From assembly GCF_030580855.1 (NCBI RefSeq), contig NZ_JAUQOP010000002.1, forward strand, positions 186,001-250,000: 64,000 nt of DNA, in the 5' to 3' direction. The notes under the pieces are model-generated. The model worked only from the letters and a program-made list of their open reading frames with translations. It did no database searches and was not told where the DNA came from. This DNA is from Pseudomonas citrullilanati. GTDB taxonomy: Bacteria > Pseudomonadota > Gammaproteobacteria > Pseudomonadales > Pseudomonadaceae. Position numbers and translations under genes: made by a program. Of this stretch, positions 29,575 to 37,877 are shown piece after piece (position 1 is the stretch's first letter; every line of letters begins with the position of its first letter).

Positions 29575-30804
29575 ATGGCGTACGAGCGCACCCTTGATTT
29601 CAACAGCCTCGATTTCAACAGCGACGCATTTCGCAGCGCGGCCTACCGGCACTATGCGGCGTTGCGCGAGACCGCGCCGGTGTTCCTCAGCCAGCCGCAG
29701 GGGCAGTTGCCGATCTGGTACGTCACCGGTGCCCGGGAGGTCGAGACGGTGCTGTTGGACAGCGAGCGCTTTGCCCGCGACCCGGCCCGGATCAGTCCGC
29801 AGTTCGCGGCGATGATGGGCGGCGAACAGTCCATCGCGTTTCTCAACGACCACATGCTCAACCGCGACGGCGAGCGCCATCGCCGCTTGCGGCGCCTGGT
29901 GAACAAGGCGTTCACGCTGAAGGCGGTCAATGCCATGCGCCCGCGCATCGAGCAGGTCGCCGAGACGTTGCTGGACGCAGTAGGGCCGGGCGGGCAGATG
30001 GACGTGGTGAGCCAGTACGCGTTTCCCTTGTCGATCATCGTCATCGCCGAACTGCTCGGCGTTCCCGCCCGGGACCGGGACGATTTCCGCCGCTGGTCCC
30101 ACATGATCGTCCAGCAGGTCGGGCACGACTTGAGTAAGCTGCAGCGTTGCTACGGCGAGTTCGCGGCCTACATGCTGGCCTTGATCGAACAGCGTCGGGC
30201 GCAGCCCAGCGACGACCTGGTGTCGGCGCTGGTGCAGGTCGAGGAAGAGGGCAACGTGCTTGGCAGCAGCGAGCTGTGCAGCATGATCGCCCTGCTCATC
30301 ATCGCCGGGCATGAGACGGCGGCGTCGATGATCGGCAATGCGGTGCACGTGCTCGTGCAGCATCCCCAGACACTGGCTCAATTGCGCGACGAACCCGGGT
30401 TGATGCCCGCTGCCGTCGAAGAGTTGTTGCGCTTCGACTCGTCGGTGGAGCGGGCCATGGTCCGCTTCGTCACCCGGGACACCGAGTTGGCCGGACAACG
30501 CTTGCAGCGCGGGCAGTTATTGATGGCGGTGGTGGGCTCGGCCAATCGTGACGAAGCGCTGTGTGCCCGGCCGGATACCCTGGACATCACGCGCCCGGCC
30601 TGCCCGCACCTGTCGTTCGGCAAGGGTACCCACCATTGCCTGGGCGCCTCGCTGGCCCGGCAGGAACTGGAAATCGCGCTGAACACCCTGCTCCGGCGCT
30701 GCCCGGGGTTGCAACTGGCGGTGGCGCCCGACGCCGTGCGCTGGCGCTATGTGCCCAACTTCAGGGGGCCGGAAGCCTTGCCCGTGCGCTGGTCGGTGGA
30801 TTGA
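29575..30804 (+). CDS. Cytochrome P450
   Basis: A 409-aa soluble bacterial class I P450. The I-helix oxygen-binding motif is AGHETA, the ExxR motif lies in EELLRFDS, and the heme ligand is C355 in FGKGTHHCLGASLAR. No ferredoxin or reductase gene is adjacent, so electrons must come from elsewhere. Its place between effector and T3SS genes is curious, and some plant-associated bacteria carry P450s that act on terpenoids or other plant products. The substrate cannot be told. GGAG lies seven bases before the ATG. Confidence 0.92.
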   Translation: MAYERTLDFNSLDFNSDAFRSAAYRHYAALRETAPVFLSQPQGQLPIWYVTGAREVETVLLDSERFARDPARISPQFAAMMGGEQSIAFLNDHMLNRDGERHRRLRRLVNKAFTLKAVNAMRPRIEQVAETLLDAVGPGGQMDVVSQYAFPLSIIVIAELLGVPARDRDDFRRWSHMIVQQVGHDLSKLQRCYGEFAAYMLALIEQRRAQPSDDLVSALVQVEEEGNVLGSSELCSMIALLIIAGHETAASMIGNAVHVLVQHPQTLAQLRDEPGLMPAAVEELLRFDSSVERAMVRFVTRDTELAGQRLQRGQLLMAVVGSANRDEALCARPDTLDITRPACPHLSFGKGTHHCLGASLARQELEIALNTLLRRCPGLQLAVAPDAVRWRYVPNFRGPEALPVRWSVD

Positions 30805-30825
30805 CGGGCCCGGGTGGGTGGGGCC

Positions 30826-30847
30826 CGCCCGGCAACCCTGCCGGGCG
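30826..30847. terminator. Possible bidirectional stem-loop between P450 and GNAT genes
   Basis: CGCCCGGCA (30826-30834) pairs with TGCCGGGCG (30839-30847) around a 4-base loop, between two convergent genes. There is no T-run, so efficiency is uncertain. Confidence 0.45.
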
Positions 30848-30857
30848 AGCCCTGACG

Positions 30858-31448
30858 TTACGCCGGGATCGCCTGCGCCTCCTGCGCGCGTGCGCCTGCG
30901 TGGGCTGAAGCGTCCGCTGTCAGGTGCAAGCCGTACAGGACCACATCGGCACGGGTGTCGGCGAATCGGGCAATGCCCGGAAACCGCCCCCATTGCGTCG
31001 CGCCCAAGCCTTGCACGCCGCGCTTGCTGGCTTCGTTATGCTCGATGATCCAGGCCACCAGCGTCTCGAAGCCGTACCGCCTGGCCAACACGACGGCGGC
31101 CTGGCCGAGGCGAATGCCGACGCCGCTGCCCACGTGGTCGTGGCGCACGTAGATCGACACCTCGCCGGTCAAGCGACAGGCCTGGGCACCCCAGCTGAAG
31201 CGATTGACGATCAGCCAGGCGACGACTTCGCCCCCGCGTTCCAGCACATAGATCGGATCGCCCTCCTTGACGAAACAATCGACGAAGAAGGTCATTTCCT
31301 TCAGGGAAAACGCTCTGAGCACGGGGGAACTGGTGCCCCCCAGAGCGCTTTCGTTGAAGATATCCGTCATCACCGGCAAGTCGTCGGGCGTGTAGCGACG
31401 TACCCCCTGGGGCAGGTCGGGTCGGCTGTTCAAGCGGTTGGTGCTCAT
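30858..31448 (-). CDS. GNAT-family N-acetyltransferase coupled to the HrpL-like sigma gene
   Basis: A 196-aa GNAT protein resembling the phosphinothricin/amino-acid acetyltransferase group. It has the acetyl-CoA pyrophosphate loop near RHDHVGSGVGIRLG, then GFETLVAWIIEHNEASKRGVQGLGA, as in that family. The ATG at 31448 overlaps the TGA of the sigma factor gene (ATGA), so both are made from one transcript under sigma54 control. A substrate cannot be read from sequence. Self-protection, metabolite modification or regulation within the T3SS regulon are all possible. Long upstream extensions of this frame overlap the sigma gene and were rejected. Confidence 0.85.
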   Translation of the reverse strand: MSTNRLNSRPDLPQGVRRYTPDDLPVMTDIFNESALGGTSSPVLRAFSLKEMTFFVDCFVKEGDPIYVLERGGEVVAWLIVNRFSWGAQACRLTGEVSIYVRHDHVGSGVGIRLGQAAVVLARRYGFETLVAWIIEHNEASKRGVQGLGATQWGRFPGIARFADTRADVVLYGLHLTADASAHAGARAQEAQAIPA

Positions 31449-31981
31449 GATCGGGCTTCTCCATAGACGCTTCTCTTGAGTTGTTCGCGGGCACGGAACA
31501 ACCGTGAACGCACGGTTCCGATGGGCACGCCCAGCCGTTCGGCGGCGTCGCGGTAGCTGCTCTCGGTGTCCACGGCGGTCCACAAGGTCTCGCGCATGTC
31601 CTTGGGCAGCGCATCCATGGCCGACAGCGTGCGGTCCAGCAGCCGACGGTTGTCGCACAGCTCGCTCAGGTCGACGTCGTCACTGGATTCGTGGAACTCG
31701 CTCTCATCGAATGTGCTCAGCGGCGGCTGCGCGTAGTAGCGGCGGAAATGGTTGCGGATCAGGTTCAGGGCGATCCCGCACAGCCAGGTGTCCGGCTTTG
31801 CCAGCCCCTTGAATTTCTCCTGGTTGCGCCAGGCCTCCAGGTAGGTGAGCTGGATGAGGTCGTCGGCGTCATCCTGGTTGAGCACACGCTTTTGTACGAA
31901 CAGACGCAGTTTGCGCTCCTCGCCAAAGGTCATGCCTGGCGAGGAGGTTTTCGGGGGTGACACGAGGTTCAGACTGCTCAT
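31445..31981 (-). CDS. hrpL: HrpL-like ECF sigma factor (RspL)
   Basis: ECF sigma factor of 178 aa that should direct RNA polymerase to hrp boxes. Region 2 is visible in QDDADDLIQLTYLEAWRNQEKFKG and region 4 as a helix-turn-helix in SYRDAAERLGVPIGTVRSRLFRAREQL. The start at 31981 is favoured by AGAGGG eight bases upstream. The ATG at 32008 has none. It is divergent from the sctW operon, as hrpL is next to hrpJ in P. syringae, and has a -24/-12 promoter. Hrp boxes in this window mark its likely regulon. Confidence 0.9.
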   Translation of the reverse strand: MSSLNLVSPPKTSSPGMTFGEERKLRLFVQKRVLNQDDADDLIQLTYLEAWRNQEKFKGLAKPDTWLCGIALNLIRNHFRRYYAQPPLSTFDESEFHESSDDVDLSELCDNRRLLDRTLSAMDALPKDMRETLWTAVDTESSYRDAAERLGVPIGTVRSRLFRAREQLKRSVYGEARS

Positions 31982-32038
31982 CGATGAATCCCTCTGAAAT
32001 AGGTGCATAGCGTCGATCGGATGTCGACAACCCCTATC

Positions 32039-32054
32039 AGCAGGACCTGTGCCA
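32039..32054 (-). promoter_or_regulatory. Sigma54 (-24/-12) promoter of the HrpL-like gene
   Basis: On the minus strand it reads TGGCAC-N5-CTGCT. The GG and GC elements are exactly ten bases apart, with one mismatch to TGGCAC-N5-TTGCW. Transcription should start near 32028, 47 bases before the chosen start codon. It is the expected target of the HrpR/S-type activator at 51146-52084. Confidence 0.8.
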
Positions 32055-32070
32055 AGCCGGTTTTATGGTT

Positions 32071-32083
32071 TATCTGATTGATA
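32071..32083 (-). promoter_or_regulatory. Possible IHF site
   Basis: TATCAATCAGATA on the minus strand differs by one base from WATCAANNNNTTR. It is placed about 50 bases upstream of the predicted sigma54 start, between promoter and inverted repeats, where IHF bends DNA at hrpL in P. syringae. Confidence 0.4.
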
Positions 32084-32099
32084 GATAAGGTTTTTTATT

Positions 32100-32185
32100 T
32101 AGAGCCTTGGCTCTATCTGTGCAGGGGCGTGCACAGCGGGCCCGAGCGCCACTGCAATAATTTGCACCGCCCCGGCCGGTGCAAA
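32100..32185. promoter_or_regulatory. Three inverted repeats, candidate activator-binding sites (UAS)
   Basis: The three repeats are TAGAGCC-N2-GGCTCTA (32100-32115), CTGTGCA-N6-TGCACAG (32117-32136) and TTTGCACCG-N7-CGGTGCAAA (32161-32185). They lie about 80, 98 and 145 bases upstream of the predicted hrpL start, the range used by HrpR/S-type activators. The last two share a TGCAC core. Confidence 0.55.
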
Positions 32186-32238
32186 AGGGCCACTTCGCCT
32201 GTCCCTGGCATCGGCCGGAAAACACCCTGGGCACGGAT

Positions 32239-32267
32239 GGAACCGAACAGCGGAGCGCTGCCACCTA
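32239..32267 (+). promoter_or_regulatory. hrp box of the sctW-sctU operon
   Basis: GGAACC (32239-32244), N16, CCACCTA (32261-32267) is a perfect HrpL-type promoter 31 bases before sctW. Confidence 0.93.
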
Positions 32268-32298
32268 TTGAGCGTCCGAAACCACGTCCCTGGTCATC

Positions 32299-33426
32299 AT
32301 GAAAGTAGAAGCACCGACAAACATGCGCATTGCCGTCAATCTCGCCCAGGCCGCTTCGGCCGTGGCGGGCCTGGGCAAGCCTGTCGAAACGCAGCAGGCC
32401 GTGCAGTCCAATTCGATGGAGGAGGTCGGCATGACCTTCAGCCATCACGTGGAGCGCAACACCAAGGCCCTGAGCCAGCGGCGCATACGCAACGCCCGCA
32501 GCGAAGTGGGCCAGGCGCGGGTCGAGACGCGTGAGCAATTGGAAGAGTGGTACGACCAGCTTGGCCATCCCGGCAAGCAAAGCCTGAGTGCCATGGCGGC
32601 CCAGGCCGGGACCCTGCTCTACAGCGAGCCGGTGCTGGAGGACGTGGTGCAAGCCACCGGGGGGGACCCGGCCCGCACCGACCTGATCCTGCAAGCGGTG
32701 TTACGCGAGGCCGAGGCGCAAGGCCGGCGGATCGAAGCCCGGCGTGCCCGCGATTACCTGCAATTGCTGCGCGAACAATACGGCGCGCAGATCCAGGCCG
32801 GAATGAACATCGCCGAGGCATTGCGGGCGGCGGGCGGCGACCCGCAATTGCGCCAGGCGGTGCGCCGGCTCTACTACGACACCGTGGTGCTCAAGCAGTC
32901 CCTGCCCACCATGATGCAGGCATTGCTCGGCCTGTTCGGCGAAGCCGCCTTCGTGTCGGGGTTGGACATGATGCGCCGGGCCCTGGCGGACGACATCGCT
33001 GCGCAGACCCCATCGAGCCCCACCGCCAAGTTGCGCACGCTGCTAATCGGCCTGGCCACTTCGACCCAGCTCGGCAGCGTGTTGCACAGCTGCCGGCAGT
33101 TGCTGGAACAGTTGGCGGGCAGTTGCCCGGCCAGCCAGCTCACGGCGGTGCTGTTGCTCCAGCGCATGCTCGGGGTGGCGGCCAGTGGTTTGTCGGCGGC
33201 CGAAGTACGCCGCATCGGGCGGGAGCTCGGCGGGGAGCGGGAGCGCGATCAACTGGTTTCCCTGAACGGCTTGTATTCGATGCTCAAGCGCTTGCCGCTG
33301 GCCCTCTGGCGTGACGCCAAGAGTCGGCAGGGCGCATTGAAGAATCTATTGGTGCTTCTGGATGAACGGTCCCGCGGCGAGATCCGCGGGCAGACCGCCG
33401 CGCCGGTCGTGGGGGTGCACTCATGA
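32299..33426 (+). CDS. sctW: T3SS gatekeeper SctW (HrpJ)
   Basis: Controls the order of secretion and binds the export gate SctV, like HrpJ, YopN/TyeA and InvE. The 375-aa, mostly helical product contains the HrpJ/YopN domain (residues about 45-200, with ARVETREQLEEWYDQLGHPGKQSL) and a TyeA-like C-terminal region (SLNGLYSMLKRLPLALWRDAKSRQGALKNLL). It is the first gene after the hrp box, and its stop overlaps the sctV start (ATGA). A second possible start is at 32323. Confidence 0.88.
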   Translation: MKVEAPTNMRIAVNLAQAASAVAGLGKPVETQQAVQSNSMEEVGMTFSHHVERNTKALSQRRIRNARSEVGQARVETREQLEEWYDQLGHPGKQSLSAMAAQAGTLLYSEPVLEDVVQATGGDPARTDLILQAVLREAEAQGRRIEARRARDYLQLLREQYGAQIQAGMNIAEALRAAGGDPQLRQAVRRLYYDTVVLKQSLPTMMQALLGLFGEAAFVSGLDMMRRALADDIAAQTPSSPTAKLRTLLIGLATSTQLGSVLHSCRQLLEQLAGSCPASQLTAVLLLQRMLGVAASGLSAAEVRRIGRELGGERERDQLVSLNGLYSMLKRLPLALWRDAKSRQGALKNLLVLLDERSRGEIRGQTAAPVVGVHS

Positions 33427-35510
33427 TCGCCCTGTTGAACAAAGTCGCCAGCGGGGCGGTACGGCGCATCGAAGTGGCCGGGGCGTTCGTGGTGCTGGGC
33501 ATCGTGTTCATGCTGATCCTGCCGCTGCCGACCCCGGTGGTCGATGCGCTGATCGCCGTCAACATCTGCATCTCCTGCCTGCTGATCGTGCTCTCGTTGT
33601 ACCTGCCACGCCCATTGGCGTTCTCCTCGTTCCCGGCAGTGCTGTTGCTGACGACGCTGTTCCGGCTGGCCCTGTCGGTGGCGACCACCCGGCTGATCCT
33701 GCTCCAGGGCGACGCCGGGCATATCGTCCAGGCGTTCGGCAACTTCGTGGTCGGGGGCAACCTGGCGGTCGGGCTGGTCATCTTCCTGATCCTGACGGTC
33801 GTCAACTTCCTGGTGATCACCAAGGGCTCCGAACGTGTCGCCGAGGTGGCGGCGCGCTTTACCCTGGACGCGCTGCCGGGCAAGCAGATGTCCATCGACA
33901 GCGATTTGCGCGCCAACTTGATCGATGTCGCCGAAGCGCGACGCCGGCGCGAGGAACTGAACAAGGAAAGCCAACTGTTCGGGGCGATGGACGGGGCGAT
34001 GAAGTTCGTCAAGGGCGACGCCATCGCCGGCCTGGTGATTGTCGTGATCAACCTCATCGGCGGTTTCTCGGTGGGCATGATGCAGCACGACATGGGCGCC
34101 TCCGAATCGATGCACCTGTATTCCGTGCTGACCATCGGCGATGGCCTCATCGCGCAAATTCCTGCACTGCTGATTTCCCTCACCGCCGGCATGATCATTA
34201 CCCGGGTGTCGCCGGAAGGGCAGCCGGCGGGCAGTAGCGTCGGCAAGGAAATCGCCAGCCAGTTGACCGCCGAACCGAAGGCCTGGGTGATCGCGTCGGT
34301 GGGGATGCTGGGCTTCGCCGCACTGCCGGGCATGCCGACGCTGGTGTTCATCGTCATCGCCCTGATCACCGGGACCGCCGGGATCGTCCAGTTGTATGCC
34401 CGCGCACGGCAGGCGCGGCAGGGCGAGCACGCGCCGGAGACGGTGTCCCCCGAGCACAACGGCGCCGAAGACCTGCGCAGCTTCGACCCGACCCGCGCCT
34501 ATCTCTTGCAGTTTTCCAAGGTCATGCAAGGCAACCCGGCCACCGAAGAAGCGATCCAGGCGATCCGCAAGAAACGCAACGGCTTGGTGGCTGGATTCGG
34601 CCTGACGTTGCCGCCGTTTGAAATCGAATACAGCGCGCTGCTGGATGACGACGAATGTCGCTTCTGCGTGCATGAAGTGCCGATGCTGCGCGCCACCTTC
34701 AGCGAGCGCATGGCCGTGGCCCGTGGGCCCCTGCCGTTCGAACCGCGGGACGCCCAGGTCGGCAGCGAGGCGCGCGACGAGCAACAGTGGCTATGGTTGC
34801 TGCCCGACGACCCGCTGCTGGCCGACGAGCGTGTGGAAACGGTGTCCGCGACCGAGTTGCTGGTGGAGCGGATGAGCCGGGCCATGTTCGCCACCGGCCC
34901 GCAGTTCCTCGGCCTCCAGGAAAGCAAGTCGATCCTCAGTTGGCTCGAAGCCGGCCAGCCGGAGCTCGTCCAGGAGTTGCAACGGACCATGCCGCTGGCG
35001 CGTTTCGCCGCGGTGCTGCAACGCCTGGCCGGGGAGGGGGTTCCGCTGCGCGCGGTGCGCCTGATCGCCGAATCGTTGATCGAACACGGGCAGCACGAAC
35101 GGGATGTCGGCGCCTTGACCGACTACGCCCGTATCGCCCTGAAGTCGCAGATCTATCACCAGTACCGCGACGCCGAAGGCCTGCATGCCTGGCTGCTGAC
35201 GCCGGAAACCGAAACGCTGTTGCGCGAGGCGCTGCGCCAGACGCAGACGGAAACTTTCTTTGCCCTGGAGAGCGGGCACACCCGGGCGCTGGTCTTGCAG
35301 TTGCGCGAAGGCTTTCCATTGCGCGCCAAGCGCGTGGCCGTGTTGTTGGTGGCCCAGGACCTGCGGGCACCGCTGCGCGACCTGTTGCGCGACGAGTTCA
35401 ATCACGTGCCGGTGCTGGCCTACAGCGAGTTGAACAGCAACGCCCAGGTCAACGTCCTGGGCCGCTTCGATCTCGAGCAGGAACAACTGCGGGTGGAGGA
35501 CGCCGCCTGA
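33423..35510 (+). CDS. sctV: T3SS export apparatus protein SctV (HrcV)
   Basis: Major export-gate protein of 695 aa. An N-terminal domain of about eight transmembrane helices carries the FHIPEP signature region (PRPLAFSSFPAVLLLTTLFRLALSVATTRLIL and the KGDAIAGLVIVVINLIGGF loop). A cytoplasmic domain from about residue 350 forms the nonameric ring. It is highly similar in layout to HrcV of P. syringae. It overlaps sctW and is followed by a 115-base gap. Confidence 0.95.
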   Translation: MIALLNKVASGAVRRIEVAGAFVVLGIVFMLILPLPTPVVDALIAVNICISCLLIVLSLYLPRPLAFSSFPAVLLLTTLFRLALSVATTRLILLQGDAGHIVQAFGNFVVGGNLAVGLVIFLILTVVNFLVITKGSERVAEVAARFTLDALPGKQMSIDSDLRANLIDVAEARRRREELNKESQLFGAMDGAMKFVKGDAIAGLVIVVINLIGGFSVGMMQHDMGASESMHLYSVLTIGDGLIAQIPALLISLTAGMIITRVSPEGQPAGSSVGKEIASQLTAEPKAWVIASVGMLGFAALPGMPTLVFIVIALITGTAGIVQLYARARQARQGEHAPETVSPEHNGAEDLRSFDPTRAYLLQFSKVMQGNPATEEAIQAIRKKRNGLVAGFGLTLPPFEIEYSALLDDDECRFCVHEVPMLRATFSERMAVARGPLPFEPRDAQVGSEARDEQQWLWLLPDDPLLADERVETVSATELLVERMSRAMFATGPQFLGLQESKSILSWLEAGQPELVQELQRTMPLARFAAVLQRLAGEGVPLRAVRLIAESLIEHGQHERDVGALTDYARIALKSQIYHQYRDAEGLHAWLLTPETETLLREALRQTQTETFFALESGHTRALVLQLREGFPLRAKRVAVLLVAQDLRAPLRDLLRDEFNHVPVLAYSELNSNAQVNVLGRFDLEQEQLRVEDAA

Positions 35511-35578
35511 CCGCCGTCGGTCCAGCCGCGTCACGGGTGGCGTCCAGGTGCATGCGATGGCCTGGCGCAAATAACAAG

Positions 35579-35602
35579 GGCGGGCGCTTCGTGCGTCCCG
35601 CC
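35579..35602 (+). other. Stem-loop upstream of sctD
   Basis: GGCGGGCGC (from 35579) can pair with GCG-T-CCCGCC (to 35602), a GC-rich hairpin ending about 23 bases before the sctD start, in the only sizeable gap of the operon. It may be an RNA processing or translation-control element. Confidence 0.4.
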
Positions 35603-35625
35603 TCAGACAGGTGAAGGAGTTGGCC

Positions 35626-36519
35626 ATGTTCGAGCTGCGGGTATTGAGTGGTCTGCACCGGGGTGCGGCCTTGCCGTTGGTGGGCGACGAATGGGTGGTC
35701 GGGGCGGCGGAGGACGCCGACCTGGCGCTCTACGATCCAGGCGTCTGCGCCCGCCACGTACGCGTGGGCCGGATCGAGGAACAATGGCGGCTGGAACTGC
35801 TGGAAGGCACGGTGTGCGATGCCCAGGGCCAACCGTGGACCGCCACGGCGCCGCTGGCGGTCAATGCGCCTTTCGTGGTCGCCGGCATCTGGTTGTGCCT
35901 CGCCCCGGCCGACCAGCCATGGCCCCAGGACGCGACGCTGGAGGAGGCCATGCCGGCGGCGGGCGGCCCGGACAATCCGAAACCCGCTGCCCGGCCTTGG
36001 TGGCTGCGGCGCCTGGCCATCGCCGCCGCCGTGATCACCGTGGCGTCCAGTGCCTGGGCCTTTACCAGCCAACCGGCGCAGACCGTGGCGCCGGCTGCGG
36101 CCCCATCGCTCAAGCGCAGCAAGGTGACGTTGGACAACGTCGCGGCGGCGCGCCTGGAGCTCGACCGCATGCTGCAGGAGCGCGACTTGGCGGCGCAGGT
36201 GCAGGTCGAGGCGCGGGACGATCGGCTGGTGCTGGTGGGCGAGCTGCCACGCCAGCGCGTGGCGGTTGTCGAGCGCCTGGTGGAGCGTTTCAACGAGCGC
36301 TACGAGACGTCGGTCCCGGTCACTGCCGATGTGCGCGAACACCTGTCGCAGTTGCCGTTCCAGATCGCCCAGATCGTGGGGGGCAAGCGCGGTCATGTCG
36401 TCACGTCCGACGGCCGCCGGTTGTTTCTCGGCGACCAGATCGATGGCTTGCGCCTGACCGCCATCGGCAACGACAAGGTGACCTTCGAGGGCGACCAGCG
36501 CTACGAGGTGACCTGGTGA
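35626..36519 (+). CDS. sctD: T3SS inner-membrane ring protein SctD (HrpQ)
   Basis: Outer component of the inner-membrane ring, 297 aa. It has an N-terminal cytoplasmic FHA-like domain (residues about 1-110, FELRVLSGLHRGAALPL...), one transmembrane helix (about 127-146, WWLRRLAIAAAVITVASSAWAF) and a periplasmic part with BON-like ring-building motifs (VQVEARDDRLVLVGELPRQR). The start at 35626 has AAGGAG six bases upstream. The gene overlaps sctN by one base. Confidence 0.87.
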   Translation: MFELRVLSGLHRGAALPLVGDEWVVGAAEDADLALYDPGVCARHVRVGRIEEQWRLELLEGTVCDAQGQPWTATAPLAVNAPFVVAGIWLCLAPADQPWPQDATLEEAMPAAGGPDNPKPAARPWWLRRLAIAAAVITVASSAWAFTSQPAQTVAPAAAPSLKRSKVTLDNVAAARLELDRMLQERDLAAQVQVEARDDRLVLVGELPRQRVAVVERLVERFNERYETSVPVTADVREHLSQLPFQIAQIVGGKRGHVVTSDGRRLFLGDQIDGLRLTAIGNDKVTFEGDQRYEVTW

Positions 36520-37877
36520 TGACCCACGCGACGGCGGCACGCTTGCAGGCCTGGGAGGCCGGGCAACGGGCACGCTTGCAGCGGTTCGCGCCGGTCGCGG
36601 TGCGCGGGCGGGTGCAACGGGTCAACGGCATCCTGTTGCAATGCCGGCTGCCCGAGGCGCAGATCGGCGACCTGTGCCGGGTCGAGCGCGATGGCCGTGA
36701 GCCGTTGCTCGCCGAGATTGTCGGCTTCGACCAGCACGATGCCTTGCTCAGCGCGCTGGGTGGCCTGGAAGGCGTGCGCGTGGGTGCGACGGTGGAGCCG
36801 CTGGGCATGCCGCATCGGGTGCAGGTGGGCGCGCACCTGCTGGGCCAGGTCCTGGATGGCTTTGGCCGGCCACTGGTGGACGGTGGCGCCGGCGCGTTTG
36901 CCGACGCCTCGGTGCTGAATGCCTCGGTGGTGATTGGCGAAGCTCCCGCGCCCACCGCCCGACCTCGCATCCAACACGCCCTGACGACCGGCGTGCGGGC
37001 CATCGACGGCCCACTGACCCTCGGCGAAGGCCAGCGCGTGGGGCTGTTCGCCGGCGCCGGCTGCGGCAAGACCACGTTGCTGGCGGAGATCGCCCGCAAC
37101 GTCGATTGCGACGTCATCGTGTTCGGCCTGATCGGCGAGCGCGGACGCGAGCTGCGCGAATTCCTCGATCACGAACTCGATGACGAGCTCAGGGCCCGGG
37201 CAGTGCTGGTGTGCGCCACTTCCGACCGCTCCAGCATGGAGCGCGCCCGCGCGGCCTTCACGGCGACGGCGCTGGCCGAAGGCTTCCGGGCCGAAGGCCG
37301 GCGCGTCCTGCTGTTGATCGATTCGCTGACCCGGTTTGCCCGGGCCCAGCGTGAGATCGGCTTGGCCGCCGGTGAGCCGTTGGGCCGGGGCGGCCTGCCG
37401 CCTTCGGTCTACAGCCTGCTGCCGCGCCTGGTCGAGCGCGCCGGGCTGACCGATGGCGGGGCCATCACCGCGCTGTACACGGTGCTGATCGAACAGGATT
37501 CGATGAACGATCCCGTGGCCGACGAAGTGCGTTCGTTGCTCGACGGCCACATCGTCCTGTCGCGCAAATTGGCTGAGCGCGGGCATTACCCGGCCATCGA
37601 TGTGTTGGCGAGCCTGTCGCGCACCCTGGCCAATGTGGCCGAGGCGGAGCACCTGCGGGCGGGTATCAACCTGCGTCGATTGCTGTCGGCCTACGAACAG
37701 ATCGAACTGATGCTGCGCCTGGGCGAGTACCAGGCCGGCGCCGACCCGCTGACCGACCTGGCGGTGGAATCACGCGGCGCCCTGGACGCCTTCCTGCGCC
37801 AGGACCTGCGCGAGCCGGAACCCTGGCCGTCGACCCTCGCGCACCTGCAACAGTTGACCGCCTATGTCCCGAGCTGA
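36519..37877 (+). CDS. sctN: T3SS ATPase SctN (HrcN)
   Basis: FliI/F1-beta-like ATPase that unfolds and releases substrates from chaperones, 452 aa. Walker A is GAGCGKTTL, Walker B is VLLLIDSLTR, and the family signature PxVYSLLPRLVERAG follows. The ATG at 36519 overlaps the sctD stop (TGATG). The open frame upstream to 35691 is only the shadow of sctD. Confidence 0.95.
   Translation: MTHATAARLQAWEAGQRARLQRFAPVAVRGRVQRVNGILLQCRLPEAQIGDLCRVERDGREPLLAEIVGFDQHDALLSALGGLEGVRVGATVEPLGMPHRVQVGAHLLGQVLDGFGRPLVDGGAGAFADASVLNASVVIGEAPAPTARPRIQHALTTGVRAIDGPLTLGEGQRVGLFAGAGCGKTTLLAEIARNVDCDVIVFGLIGERGRELREFLDHELDDELRARAVLVCATSDRSSMERARAAFTATALAEGFRAEGRRVLLLIDSLTRFARAQREIGLAAGEPLGRGGLPPSVYSLLPRLVERAGLTDGGAITALYTVLIEQDSMNDPVADEVRSLLDGHIVLSRKLAERGHYPAIDVLASLSRTLANVAEAEHLRAGINLRRLLSAYEQIELMLRLGEYQAGADPLTDLAVESRGALDAFLRQDLREPEPWPSTLAHLQQLTAYVPS

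Noticed and set aside
29530-29575. A hrp box for the P450 gene
   Set aside because: The nearest CGAACC has no CCACNNA element at N15/N16.
35691-36518. A long N-terminal extension of sctN
   Set aside because: It reads through sctD in another frame. The ATG at 36519 gives the family's normal N-terminus.
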